This document shows, in pieces, positions 10,952 through 22,098 of a DNA stretch of 64,000 nt. The stretch covers positions 62,001 to 126,000 of the forward strand of contig JAFKAC010000009.1 in NCBI GenBank assembly GCA_025766275.1, read 5' to 3'. The DNA is from Lactarius indigo. Its lineage: Eukaryota > Basidiomycota > Agaricomycetes > Russulales > Russulaceae. Below the pieces are notes generated by a model. That model made no database searches, had not been told where the DNA came from, and saw nothing but the letters and a program-made list of their open reading frames with translations. The translations under genes and the position numbers were made by a program. How positions within the stretch are numbered: the first letter of the stretch is position 1; every line of letters starts with the position of its first letter.

Positions 10952-13900
10952 ACCCATCAGCCTGGGTAAGGGCAGTTAATTGTAACAGTGTAATCATGAC
11001 TCGCTATCGTTCTATGAGAGTTCCAGTATCGATTCGCACCAGTTACGCAATGGCCGACATAAGGGCACTAGTCGACTCAGGAGCAACCCATTGCTTCATG
11101 AAGCCTTCCTTTGCAAAAAGAATGGGGCTCAGGACCAAACTACTCGACATCCCAAAGAAAATATGGAATATTGACAACACTGAAAATAAGTCGGGGCGTA
11201 TCACTCATTATACCGACGTCAATGTGCAAACTAAAGGCGTTCACAAGGAAATACGTTTCCTTATCACCGACATTGGCAACGAAGATATCGTACTAGGATA
11301 TCCTTGGCTAGCCACTTATGACCCTCATATTAAGTGGTCCCAGGCCACTATTCACGAAGATATGCTCCCTATCATTATCCGTTCGACCAATCCCTATATC
11401 AAAACAACGCCAGTAGTTGCAATGACCACCGTTCAAGAAGATGACTATGAAGTTGTACACTCCTGCGTTATCACGGATGAACAACAACAACAATTCGAAG
11501 AGGGATGCCGAATCAGAGCCACCGCTACAGACCTCACGATTGCCACTCAGCAATACGTCACCAAAGCTGAGTTACCTCCTGAATACCGTGAATTTGAACG
11601 CCTCTTCAGTGAAGAAGCATCGGACAGATTCCCACCAAGCAGGCCTTGGGATCACGCTATCGAATTCAAACCAGGGACAGCCGACGCCATCGATTGCAAA
11701 ATATACCCCATGACCCAAGAAGAAGATAAAAAATTACGTGAATGGATCAACGAACAACTGAAGAAAGGGTATATACGACCCTCTAAGTCCCCCTACGCCT
11801 CGTCCTTCTTCTTTATTAAGAAAAAGGATGGGAAGTTACGACCTGTCCAGGACTATCGAAAGATTAATGCCATCACCATTAGGAACCAATACCCACTTCC
11901 TCTCATTTCTGACCTCATCACAGACTTAAGTAACGCCCACATCTACACCAAACTTGATGTTCGGTGGGGATATAACAACGTACGTATCAAAGAAGGAGAT
12001 GAGGAAAAGGCAGCATTCAAAACACGATATGGGTTATTTGAACCAACGGTGATGTTTTTTGGCTTAACCAACTCCCCAGCAACATTCCAGACCATGATGA
12101 ACTTCATCTTCAGGGACATTATTGCAAAGCACGAAAAATGAGGAACAGTTATTCGGGTTTACATGGACGACATCGGCATTGCTACGGGACTTAATCATTC
12201 CTTACCAGATCACATCGAAGCAGTCAAGGACGTTCTCCGCGTATCCACGGAGCACGATCTGTATTACAAACTCGAGAAGTGTCTATTCCACTCCCCATGT
12301 ATGGATTACCTGGGGGTAATCCTTGAAAAGGGGGTGACACGCATGGACCCCATCAAAATTTCGGGCATTAAAGACTGCCCAACACCGACCAAGGTTAAGG
12401 ATGTCCGCTCTTTCCTTGGATTTTGCAATTTTTACCGACCTTTTATATGAGGATTTGCAACCAAAGCATGGCCACTTAACAAACTCACATGCAAAGATAC
12501 CGAATGGCATTGGGGGAGCGAGGAAGAAAAGGCATTTCAAGACCTTAAAACCCTCGTCACTAGCGAACCCGTCTTAGCGCATCCAGACCTCACACAACAA
12601 TTCGAATTAGAGGTAGACGCGTCCGGCTTTGCCACAGGCGCAGTCCTTCTCCAATGAAAAGCAGACGGCAAACGACACCCCATCAGCTACTATTCATCCA
12701 CCCTCAATGAAGCTGAACGAAATTACGATATTTACGACCTCGAACTCCTAGCAATCGTCAAGGCCTTCTGCCATTGGAGACCCCTTTTAGCGGGGTCACC
12801 CCACAAGATTAAAGTATTCTCCGACCACCTCAACCTACAATACTGGAAATCACCACAAAAGATTAGTAGATGTGTGGCCAGGGAAGTACTTGAACTCTTA
12901 GAATACGATTTCAAGATTCACCACATCAAAGGCACGTCCAACGGACGGGCCGATGCCCTATCACGAAGGCCGGATTACGATCAAGGAGAGAATGATAACG
13001 AAGGAGTTACGGTACTACCAGAAAGCATCTTTGCACGCGCCACTACGCTAGAAGAACTGTGACATCCACACTGGCGCCCCGAAATCCTACCTGTGGAAAT
13101 GTCCCCGGAACACCTGATTTATGAACAGGACATAGCTAAGTTGAAACCTTGGGTTGACGCTCATAAACTAAAAGACATCGAGGGAACGTGGTACAAGGAC
13201 GGACGCCGAGTGGTCACCAGCGGTATTCACGACAAACGAACCATCATTGCAGCTCACCACGACTCCCCTGTCTATGGTCACCCGGGTATCAAACGCACTC
13301 TACAACTTACCGAGAGGTACTACTGGTGGCCACAAATGAAGAATGACATTATAGACTACGTCAAAGGTTGCGCAGAATGCCAACAGCACAAAGTTAACCT
13401 CCGTCCCATCAAAGCACCTTTACAACCCATTTATCCCAAACCGGAAGCCTTGCCATTCGAGACAATCGCCGTGGACTTTATTACCAAACTCCCCGTCTCC
13501 CGTGGTTATGACTCTATCCTAACGGTGACAGATCATGATTGCACCAAAGCCGCCATTTTCATCCCCTGTAATGAAGAGATAATGGCCAAAGGAACAGCCG
13601 CCCTGTATGTCTCTCACGTTTTTCCATGATTCAGACTCCCCTCGCGTATTATCAGTGACCGAGACCCCCGTTTCGCATCCAAGTTCATGCGAGAGATATG
13701 TAAAATCCTTGGCATCAGCCAAAATATCTCAACCGCTTATCATCCTAGGACTGACGGCCAATTGGAATGAACAAATCAGTGGTTGGAGCAATATCTCCAC
13801 TTTTGGGTAAATGAACGACAGGACAACTGGGTTCGTTATCTGCCTATGGCAGAATTCATGCATAACAACTGGCCTAACGAAACTACGCAGGAATCCCCCT

Positions 13901-14421
13901 TTTTCCTCTTGTCAGGGTTCAATCCTCGCGCTGATTGGACCGATAGACCTTCCCCTATTCCCCAGGTATCGTTAAGGCTAGACCAGTTTAAACAAGCAAG
14001 ACAGTGCGCCTTATCATGTATGTTCTGGGCGCAAAAGTCATGGGTCAAGCACAAAGATACGCCCAAACTCAAAGAAGGAGACCTCGTGTGGCTTGAAGGG
14101 CGCCACCTACGCACGCACCAGCCAACCGCAAAACTCACTGCCAAGAGGCATGGACCATTTAAGGTCATCCAGGTGATGTCCCCCGTCAACTATCGCCTCG
14201 AACTTCCCACACAGTGGAGCATCCATGATGTCTTCCATATAGATCTTCTCACACCTTATCGCGAAACACCCACGCACGGACCGAACTATCAGTGCCCACC
14301 ACCGGATTTGGTCGATAACAAAGAAGAATACGAAGTTGAGAAGATTCTAGACTCTCAGCGATTCGGCAGAAGACGACAGCTCCAATACCTTGTGAAATGG
14401 AAGGGTTATCCGGACTCTGAC
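10921..14421 (+). pseudogene. Element A Pol, first part (protease to chromodomain)
   Basis: It sits in the -1 frame relative to Gag, entered at GGGTTTT. In order: aspartic protease with VDSGATHCF near 11070; reverse transcriptase with FFFIKKKDGKLRPVQDY near 11810 and YMDD near 12160; RNase H with LEVDASGFATGAVL near 12608; HHCC finger with GCAECQ near 13370; integrase core near 13470-13760; GPF motif near 14150; and the start of the chromodomain (EYEVEKILDS). TGA interrupts it at 12139, 12448, 12655, 13060, 13627 and 13768, all positions where CGA (or its other CpG product CAA) stands in sister copies. No frameshift is seen. It is cut at 14421 by element B and resumes at 22561. Confidence 0.9.
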
Positions 14422-14878
14422 TGTTACGATCGCGCGCGTCGAACCCTTACTGTACCGGTTGTGGCTACGGCAGTAAGGTAGATTAGTCACGGACTCGGGG
14501 TTTACGATAGGAGTTAGGAGTTGAAGGATGACTCGATCCTAGTACAGGTAGTAGTAGTATTAGGATCGCGCTACTTACGCGATACGTTGGACGCTACATT
14601 ACTGTGACTCATAGCAGCACTTGAAAGCCTGCTCTTCTTGTATTTAAGGTAGCTGCGGAAGACCAAGATACGCCATCTTGGTCTTCTTCAATCGTCACTT
14701 TTCCGTCTTCGCATCTTAAAAGCCTTTCCTCTACTTCGGGTAGAGTGCCGCAGATATACTAGTGTCTTCGAACATCTAGGAGCTTGCCTTCGTGCCATAT
14801 GCCCCGGAGCGTGATTAGCTAAGTTGCACAGTCGCCCAGAACGAGCTCAAGTCGAGCTAACGTCGTGACGGCGTTACA
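14422..14878 (+). repeat. Element B 5' LTR (457 bp, beta-type)
   Basis: It begins TGTTACGATC and ends GGCGTTACA. It carries TGACTCA near 14601, a TATA-like TATTTAAG at 14641, and an 11-bp inverted repeat AAGACCAAGAT (14659-14669) / ATCTTGGTCTT (14675-14685). Confidence 0.92.
14641..14685 (+). promoter_or_regulatory. Core promoter and inferred transcription start of element B
   Basis: TATTTAAG at 14641 lies 34 nt before ATCTTGGTCTT (14675-14685). Only these 11 bases match the primer site after the LTR; the base before them does not. In the Tf1 model the primer is the 5' end of the RNA, so I place the start at about 14675. The same 34-nt spacing holds in alpha-type LTRs such as K. Confidence 0.6.
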
Positions 14879-14880
14879 TT

Positions 14881-14891
14881 AAGACCAAGAT
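14881..14891 (+). promoter_or_regulatory. Self-primer binding site of element B
   Basis: AAGACCAAGAT lies 2 nt after the LTR end and is the exact reverse complement of the inferred first 11 nt of the transcript (14675-14685). I see no recognisable tRNA-complementary TGG motif at this position. This matches the self-primed Tf1/sushi group of Ty3/gypsy elements. Confidence 0.7.
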
Positions 14892-14898
14892 CCTCATT

Positions 14899-16878
14899 GT
14901 GGCGACCATCAATACCAGAGACCAGTGGACGAATTTTCGTCCCTATTATCTAGAACGAAGAGGAGACCGCAACGTACCAACCCGATTTCTAGGAGCGGCC
15001 AGGTGGAGAGACCGAGGAGACGAAACCGGGTACTTCGTAGAGTTCAACGGACCTACAAGGTTCAGACCTGTTGAGTTCAATTTCGACCACTTGTGTTGGG
15101 TGGAAATTACGTGGAACCCCATAGACCACCGCTGGGACGTCGTCAGACCAGCAGGAAGACAATATCAGTGCGATATTGACGCGCGTGAACTCAATTCACG
15201 ATCCGACTGGGGGCCCATTGACGGCCAATTACGAGAACACTCCACTGGGGAAGCAGTGAGCGAAGAAACAGAAGAGGACGAACAGAGCGAAGAGAATCGA
15301 CCCGCAAGTGTCGGGCCTATCAAGCAATACACCATCCAACAAGCTGAGTCCTTACACATCTCAGAACAACCAGAAGTCATTCACGTACGATCACCGGCAG
15401 CAGAAATGGCAACGACCACCATGACGGCCGAAGAAATCATGAATGTTAGGGAACAAGCCGCGCAAGAAGCGGCCGAAGCAATTAGACAAGAATCACAGCG
15501 ACATCTCATGCCCATCAATCCAGAAACAGGACATCGTATGACTGCAGACGACGCAGCAATCTTTCGGGCTATTGGACCCGACCAAGGGGACCCTCCATCG
15601 GGAGACGGACAAAAACGAGGACTGCCGCTTGATCCCCCGCCAGGGTGGGGAGGACCACCAGAAGGGGATTTCCCTCGACACCCGGGCGGAGGAGGAAACC
15701 CACCAGACCTTCCAAATAACCCACCAGAAGGGGGCCCCCCAGGTGGAGGTGGAGGGGGAGGCCCACCGGGAGGACACGGGCATGAAAAGCTAACAGGTGA
15801 ACCTCCCACCATTTTCGACGGAGACCGCACTAAGGTGGATTCGTTCCTCACGCAATGGCATGTGTACTGGGGAATGAACCTCGATACCTCGGTCATGCGC
15901 AACGATTACCGACGCAGCCTCCTCTTTTTGTCCTATATCAAAGGGGTATCAGTCAGCGAATGGGTACTCTCGTACCTCAAGTGGCTCAACCAACAAATAC
16001 AACGAGGAATAGACCAACATACACGAGATCTGTGGAACGCAGTAGCAGAGGGTTTTAACCAAAGGTTCGTCAACACCCTCGAACGTGAACAAGCTCAAGC
16101 GCTCTTACGAAAGGGACTCAAAATGGTCGACAGAGACATCGACAAATATGTCAATGAGTTCGAGGAGGCCGCCAGAAAAGCAGGATACCGCCTCAACGAC
16201 CCCCAGACCATCGACTTGTTCACCAAAGGCTTGCCAAAGAAATTATACGAAAAGACGTACGATCTGGACGAGCCAGAAACGTTCGACGAGTGGAAACGAG
16301 CAACACTCCGTCGGCAACGCAATTACATTCACATCCGGGCTTGGGTGGATGAGTACAAGGACACCAAACCAAAGAAAACGGGAAACGCCGGATGGACTGT
16401 TCCCCAGAACCTCGCAAACCCCTGGGCAATGGATACCTCCGCCGATCGAACAAAAGCAAGACTAGCAGGGTCGGAAGAAATCGACTACAGCAAGCCGCCT
16501 TACACCGGCTTACCCCCCTTCCCACCAAGAGGAGGACCTGGGGCAAGGGGGCGGGGAAGAGGAGGGTCACGACGAGACCTAAGAACGGTGTTGTGTTACA
16601 ATTGCGACGCCCCCGGTCATCTCTCACGAAATTGCCCCCATCCCAGACGGCCACGGCAATGGCAACCGCAGAACGCCGGACCTTCCACTGTCCGAGCAGC
16701 GGGAACTGACTACTATGCGCAAGAGACACCGCCGGCCCAAATACAGGCCGCGTCCACTAGCAAGACCGCCAAAGAACGGGCCAAAGAATGGCTTACCAGA
16801 GTCGCAAACGCACCCGATGAAGTTAAAGACCTGATACTGCAGGACTTATGGGGAAAAGAGGGTTTTCGGAGCGCCTGA
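14899..16878 (+). CDS. Element B Gag polyprotein (659 codons from GTG)
   Basis: Intact Gag, the nucleocapsid precursor. Start: GTG at 14899 (ATTGTGG, with A at -3 and G at +4), conserved in all seven Gag copies here. The first in-frame ATG is codon 170, yet the upstream part is clearly coding because sister elements differ mostly at third codon positions. Residues ~1-115 form a conserved N-terminal domain I do not recognise. A Pro/Gly-rich linker is at ~225-295, the retrotransposon Gag domain (FDGDRTKVDSFLTQW onward) at ~305-500, and the CCHC knuckle CYNCDAPGHLSRNC at ~565-578. It overlaps pol by 31 nt and ends with TGA just after the slippery site. Confidence 0.85.
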   Translation: MATINTRDQWTNFRPYYLERRGDRNVPTRFLGAARWRDRGDETGYFVEFNGPTRFRPVEFNFDHLCWVEITWNPIDHRWDVVRPAGRQYQCDIDARELNSRSDWGPIDGQLREHSTGEAVSEETEEDEQSEENRPASVGPIKQYTIQQAESLHISEQPEVIHVRSPAAEMATTTMTAEEIMNVREQAAQEAAEAIRQESQRHLMPINPETGHRMTADDAAIFRAIGPDQGDPPSGDGQKRGLPLDPPPGWGGPPEGDFPRHPGGGGNPPDLPNNPPEGGPPGGGGGGGPPGGHGHEKLTGEPPTIFDGDRTKVDSFLTQWHVYWGMNLDTSVMRNDYRRSLLFLSYIKGVSVSEWVLSYLKWLNQQIQRGIDQHTRDLWNAVAEGFNQRFVNTLEREQAQALLRKGLKMVDRDIDKYVNEFEEAARKAGYRLNDPQTIDLFTKGLPKKLYEKTYDLDEPETFDEWKRATLRRQRNYIHIRAWVDEYKDTKPKKTGNAGWTVPQNLANPWAMDTSADRTKARLAGSEEIDYSKPPYTGLPPFPPRGGPGARGRGRGGSRRDLRTVLCYNCDAPGHLSRNCPHPRRPRQWQPQNAGPSTVRAAGTDYYAQETPPAQIQAASTSKTAKERAKEWLTRVANAPDEVKDLILQDLWGKEGFRSA

Positions 16879-18757
16879 ACCCATCGGCCTGGGTGAGGGC
16901 TTTAAATTGTAATTCTGTAATCATGACGCGCTTTCGTTCTCTTCGAATCCCAGTCTCGATACACACGAATTACCGAATGGCCGACATAAGAGCACTGGTG
17001 GACTCAGGAGCCACTGACAACTTCGTACACCCAAGCTTCATAAAAAAGATGGGTATTGGCACACAACCACTGGCCCAGCCACGAAAAATTTGGAATATTG
17101 ACCAAACGGAAAATAAAGCTGGGTCCATCATGCACTTCACCAACCTTGATGTATATGCCAAAGGATATCACAGAACTATGCGATTCCTCATAACAGATCT
17201 CGGAACCGAGGAGATCGTGTTGGGATACCCGTGGTTGGTGACCTACGAGCCAACTATCAACTGGCGCGACGCAGTGGTGCATGAAGAAATCATGCCGGTA
17301 GTAATCAGTACGCAGGACAGTTCCTGCCAACAAACTATCATTGCCGCCGCCCTCACTGACGATCAAAAGGAAAACATAGTCACGGATCTAGACGAAGAGG
17401 ACGTATACCTACGTGCTACTACGTCTACCAAGCTAGCAATTCAGGCAAAAAGAGATGAACCACCCACGGAGCTACCAGCGGTCTACCAAGCGTTCAAGAC
17501 GCTCTTTAGTGAAGCGGCATCACAACGCTTCCCTCCCCCTTGGCCATGGGATCATGCCATCGACTTTAAACCAAATACCCCGTCGGCAATAGACTGCAAG
17601 ATATACCCACTGACGCAAGAGGAAGAGGGCAAACTCAAAGAATTCCTAGACGAAAAACTCAAGCAGGGATATTTACGCCCTTCCATCTCTCCGTACGCAT
17701 CATCATTCTTCTTTGTCAAAAAGAAGGACGGAAAACTACGCCCAGTACAGGATTACCGAGTAATCAATTCCCATACTATACGCAACCAATACCCCCTCCC
17801 GCTTATTCAAGACCTCATCTACGACCTTAGCAACGCACATATCTATACCAAACTCAACATCCGCTGGGGGTACAACAACGTTCGTATCCGAGAAGGCGAC
17901 CAGGAGAAAGCGGCCTTCAAAACCAAATTTGGCCTCTTCGAACCAACGGTCATGTTTTTCGGTCTGACAAACTTGCCCGCGACCTTCCAAACAATGATGA
18001 ACCATATCTATCGAGATACGATCGCAAAACATGAACTCCGCGGCACCGTCATTCGAGTATACATGGACGACATCGGGATTGCGACGCGTGAAGGTCACGA
18101 CTCCAACGACCACATCGCGGCAGTCACAGATGTCCTTCGCGTGGCCCAAGAACACGATCTATACTTCAAGCTCGAGAAATGCCTCTTTCACCAACCTCGG
18201 ATGGATTACCTGGGGGTAATCCTTGAAAAGGGGGTAACTCGCATGGATCCAGTAAAAGTTCAAGGCATTAAGGACTGGCCAACGCCAACGAAAGTCAGGG
18301 ACGTACGCTCCTTCTTGGGATTTTGCAACTTTTACCGCTTATTTATCCGAGGTTTCGCCACACATGCCCGACCGCTAAACCGACTCACGAGAAAGGACAC
18401 TGAATGGCGGTGGACGGAGGAAGAAGATCGCGCGTTCAAAACACTCAAACGCCTCGTTACCGAAGAACCGGTGCTGGCACATCCCAACTTGCAGGAGCAA
18501 TTTGAGCTAGAGGTCGACGCTTCCGGGTTCACGGTGGGTGCAGTTCTTCTGCAAAAGAAACATGATGGGCGCAAGCACCCAATAGGATACTACTCTGCAA
18601 CGCTAAGCGAAGCAGAATGCAACTACGACATTTACGACTTAGAGCTACTTGCCATCGTAAAAGCTCTTCGGCACTGGCGCCCTCTACTCGCAGGATCCCC
18701 ACACAAGATCAAAATATTCTCCGACCATTTGAACCTGCAATATTGGAAGACACCGCA
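16848..18757 (+). pseudogene. Element B Pol, first part (protease, RT, RNase H)
   Basis: It is in the -1 frame relative to Gag. The aspartic protease has ALVDSGATDNF near 16994. RT motifs are KKKDGKLRPVQDYR near 17720 and the catalytic YMDD near 18060. RNase H has LEVDASGFTVGAVLLQKK near 18508, DLELLAIVKAL near 18638 and FSDHLNLQYW near 18716. It is cut at 18757 by a solo LTR. Removing 18758-19225 leaves the frame unchanged, so the gene continues at 19226. The short extension to a stop at 18779 is LTR sequence, not gene. Confidence 0.9.
16860..16900 (+). promoter_or_regulatory. Programmed -1 frameshift signal between gag and pol of element B
   Basis: GGGTTTT at 16860-16866 lies in the Gag frame exactly as G GGT TTT, the canonical X XXY YYZ pattern. 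After a 6-nt spacer, GCCT..ACCCA (16873-16883) can pair with TGGGT.AGGGC (16890-16900) around a 6-nt loop. The Gag stop TGA (16876-16878) is inside the stem. The arrangement is conserved in A, I, J, K and M. Confidence 0.75.
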
Positions 18758-19220
18758 TGTAACGCCGTCACGACGTTAGCTCGACTTGAGCTCGATTAAG
18801 GCAACTTCTACGACTTAGCTAATCACGCACAAAGGCGTATGGCTTTCGAAGGCAGGTTCTAGATGTACGCAGACACTAGGATCGGATAAGGCTCTTCCCT
18901 TGATGGAAGGCGCGTCTTAGCAATGAGAATGGAAGAGGCTAGAAGTGACGATTGAAGAAGACCAAGATGGCGTGTCTTGGTCTTCCGCAGCTATCTTAAA
19001 TACAAACAGAGCAGGCTTTCAAGCGCTGCTACGAGTCACAGTAAAGTAGCGTCCAACGTATCGCGTAAGTACCGCAATCCTAATACTACTACTACCTGTA
19101 TCAGGATCGAGTCATCTGTAAACACCTAACTCCTTTGTAAACTCCGAGTCCGTGACTAATCTACCTTACCGCCGTAGTCACAACCGGTACAGTAAGGGTC
19201 CAATGCGCGCAACCGTAACA
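18758..19220 (-). repeat. Solo LTR (463 bp, beta-type) nested in B pol
   Basis: It begins TGTAACGCCG and ends CAACCGTAACA in plus coordinates, with a perfect TSD CCGCA (18753-18757 and 19221-19225). It has the GAAGACCAAGAT / ATCTTGGTCTTC inverted repeat near 18955-18985 and TGAGTCA near 19034. It is the innermost layer of the nest. It resembles the B and L LTRs but is a distinct subfamily. Confidence 0.9.
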
Positions 19221-19225
19221 CCGCA

Positions 19226-22068
19226 AAAGATTAGCCGAAGAGTAGCCCGGGAAGTATTGGAACTAATGGAATACGACTTTGAGATCCATCATATCAAGGG
19301 AAAGAACAACGGCAGGGCAGATGCGCTATCACGACGACCGGACTATGACCAGGGGGAAGAAGATAACCAAGGTGTGGTTGTCCTACCCCCAGAGGTGTTC
19401 ATACAAGCCACTAACGTTGCGCGTACACTGGAAATACACCCCATGATGCAACAACCGAGGCGACGACAAGACCCCACTATAATCAAGACCTGGATCGATG
19501 CCCATCGCCTCAAGAAGATAGAAGGAGAATGGTACAAGGATGGACGACTGGTGGTCACGGGACCTATGACGACCTACCGGGCCATCATACAAGATCATCA
19601 CGACCCGCCGATACATGGACACCCTGGGATAAGCAGGACCCAACGAATCGTAGAACGACACCACTGGTGGCCGAGTATTCGCCGGGATGTGTATGAGTAC
19701 GTCACAGGATGTGCTGACTGTCAGAGAAACAAAGTCAACACCAGACCAACCCGTGCTCCGCTGCATCCGATCACCGCAGTCACGGACGCCCCCCCGTTCA
19801 ATACCATCGCTCTAGACTTCATCACCAAACTGCCAACCTCACAGTCGTATGACAGCATTCTGACCATCACCGACCACAACTGCAGCAAGGCATCCGTATT
19901 CATCCCGTGTAATGAAGAAATCACGGCAGAAGGTACCGCTATTCTGTACGTTAACCACGTGTTCAGACGATTCGGGCTACCGCGCAAAATTATCAGCGAC
20001 CGCGACCCTCGGTTTACCTCCAAATTCACATGAGAAGTATGCCGCATACTAGGTATCCAGCAGAATATCTCCATGGCCTATCATCCACGCACAGACGGAC
20101 AATCTGAGCGAACCAATCAGTGGCTCGAGCAATATCTACGCTTCTGGGCTAATGAGCGTCAAGATAATTGGGCGGAGTACCTCCCCATAGCAGAATTCGC
20201 TCACAACAATTGGCCCCACGAACATACAAAACAGTCGCCGTTCATGCTCCTAATGGGGTACAACCCGACGGCTGATTGGACGGATAAGCCATCCCCAATT
20301 CCAAATGTGATCACCAGACTAACACAGCTAAAGGAAGCGCGCCAATTGGCCCAAGACCTTATCAAAAAGGCACAAGATAGCTGGGTCCGACATAGAGATA
20401 CCCCACGCTATCAGATCGGTGACCACGTGTGGCTGGAAGGGAAGCATCTACGAACCAATCAGCCCACGGCAAAATTGGTGGCGCGACGCCACGGACCGTT
20501 TAAAGTAATTCAGGTGATGTCGCCATACAACTATCGCCTCGAACTTCCCACACAGTGGAGCATTCATCCAGTGTTCCACATCGATCTTCTCACGCCATAC
20601 AAGAACACAACCTTTCACGGCGAAAACTTCCCGCGCCCACCACCAGATCTTGTAGAAGGCGAAGAAGAATACGAAGTCGAGGCCATTGTGGACTCCCGGC
20701 ATTTCGGCAGAAGAAAGAAGTTGCAATATTTGGTCAAGTGGAAGGGCTATCCAGACTCGGAGAACCAGTGGGTCGACAAGGATGACGTGTTCGCCCCAGA
20801 AGCGATAAGAGAGTATCAAGCGGGCCGGACAGCCGTGAGATATCTTAAAAGCCAGCCTGAGGACGATCAAGGAGAGCATCACTCCCACATCCGATCCTCT
20901 TATACTTTCATGCCCACTTCCCCTCTCAGACATGTCACCACGGCGATCCTCCTCGACCAAGTCGCACAAGACGCCGCCAACCTCGTTGAAGACGATGAAG
21001 AAACCGTGGTTCAACAGGTCCAGCTCACTCCATACACACCTGCAAACATGCGAACGGGGCATATCACCGCTCAAGAGTGGGCTAATGTCCTACAGAGGTT
21101 CCCCGACCCGACTCACCAGCCCGATGACGAGCAGCAGCATGCCGTCCCTCACATCTTCCGAGACGACAACGGCAACCGGGAGCCCATCGCTATCATCCCC
21201 CCAGGTGACGACCTCATCGGCACGCGGGGAATTCTCCCTGCCGACCGACCCCTCGAAGACCCAACAGGAGTTAGAAGCAGCGGAGGATTGGCGGAGAGTG
21301 GCGAAGGGGTGGGCCGACGAACAACTGTGCTTAGCGCAGAGGAGGTTGAGCGAGTTGCGGCAGCGCAGGCAGCGCTCCCTAACGACGAGGCTCACGCTGA
21401 CGACGAAGATTACTACCCGGTCAGACACCCCCTCCTTCGAACACACAGCCACCCTACTAATTCCCGAATCACCCCATGGCTCGTTCACACCGATGGAACC
21501 GCCATGTCTCGAGGACGTGTGTGATTGCCCGGCGTCGCACTTCACACCCCCATTACGCATGACGACGACCCCGCGCAGGTCCTTGCGCCTGAAGGGTTCA
21601 GGGCGAATCGACAGCCCCATTACATTCACTTCCCCATCACCGGACCCGACGGCGTAGAGAGGAACGCCAGTCATGTTCAGATCGTTGGAGGTGCAAATCC
21701 TTTTGTATTGGGACTCATTCCCGGCTCCCCCCATCTCTTTCGGCAAACCCCTCTACGCCTACCCGATGCTATCGGCTGCGGGACGCGCCTTCATCGCCCA
21801 CGAGGACTTGGTCATCCTCGCCTCCGACAAGATTACGGATCGCGCGCTGAACCGCATCGGGGATGAGTCCCTGACTGCGGAAGTGACGCGCTACCGGGCG
21901 GCCGCATACGAAGAGGAGAGGCTCGCGGCTCGCATCCGCCAACTGCAAGCCATGCGGCTGTCGGCGAGGGATGACAAGCGGGACTGCATCTATCGGTTGG
22001 AGAGGGCTAACGTCTTCGAGAGGATTAGCGATGAGCAGTCTACCTGGACGGCTAGGGACTTCCGGTGA
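19226..22068 (+). pseudogene. Element B Pol, second part (integrase, chromodomain, tail)
   Basis: It continues RNase H (IHHIKGKNNGRADALSRR), then the HHCC finger (GCADCQ near 19713), integrase core (IALDFITKLP near 19809, ISDRDPRF near 19993, QSERTNQW near 20101), GPF motif near 20490, chromodomain (EYEVEAIVDSRHFGRRKK to GYPDSENQW, about 20660-20780) and the C-terminal tail. TGA at 20031-20033 and 21522-21524 replace CGA of L. A 1-nt insertion near 21738 (CTCTTTCGG against CTCTACGG in L) moves the last segment to another frame, 21739-22068, which ends YRLERANVFERISDEQ like L. The product would be truncated. Confidence 0.88.
20932..21657 (+). CDS. Conserved overlapping ORF in +1 frame of element B pol tail (241 codons)
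   Basis: It starts at ATG (MSPRRSSST), antiparallel to nothing and nested in the Pol tail in the +1 frame. L has a 241-codon ORF at the same place with the same start and a near-identical end (SPSPDP then two residues). The N-terminal half is Ser/Thr/Pro-rich and basic. The middle (about 21270-21380) is helix-like with the spacing W-x6-W-x3-EQL shared with I, A and K. The end carries SLRLKGSGR and DSPITF. It has no stop although Pol has TGA at 21522. Internal initiation or frameshifting would be needed to express it. Unknown function. Confidence 0.45.
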   Translation: MSPRRSSSTKSHKTPPTSLKTMKKPWFNRSSSLHTHLQTCERGISPLKSGLMSYRGSPTRLTSPMTSSSMPSLTSSETTTATGSPSLSSPQVTTSSARGEFSLPTDPSKTQQELEAAEDWRRVAKGWADEQLCLAQRRLSELRQRRQRSLTTRLTLTTKITTRSDTPSFEHTATLLIPESPHGSFTPMEPPCLEDVCDCPASHFTPPLRMTTTPRRSLRLKGSGRIDSPITFTSPSPDPTA

Positions 22069-22098
22069 GTCTGGGGTCTCACGCTAAAAAGGGGGTGA

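Noticed and set aside
15381..15902. 173-codon antisense ORF rich in Gly/Pro/Ser
   Set aside because: Antisense of the repetitive Gly/Pro linker and Gag domain; similar antisense ORFs at 26924-27352 and 58558-58893 follow from the GGN/CCN composition and share no independent protein pattern.
16220..16729. 169-codon ORF antisense to B gag
   Set aside because: Lies wholly over the conserved Gag domain and knuckle; sister copies do not keep it.
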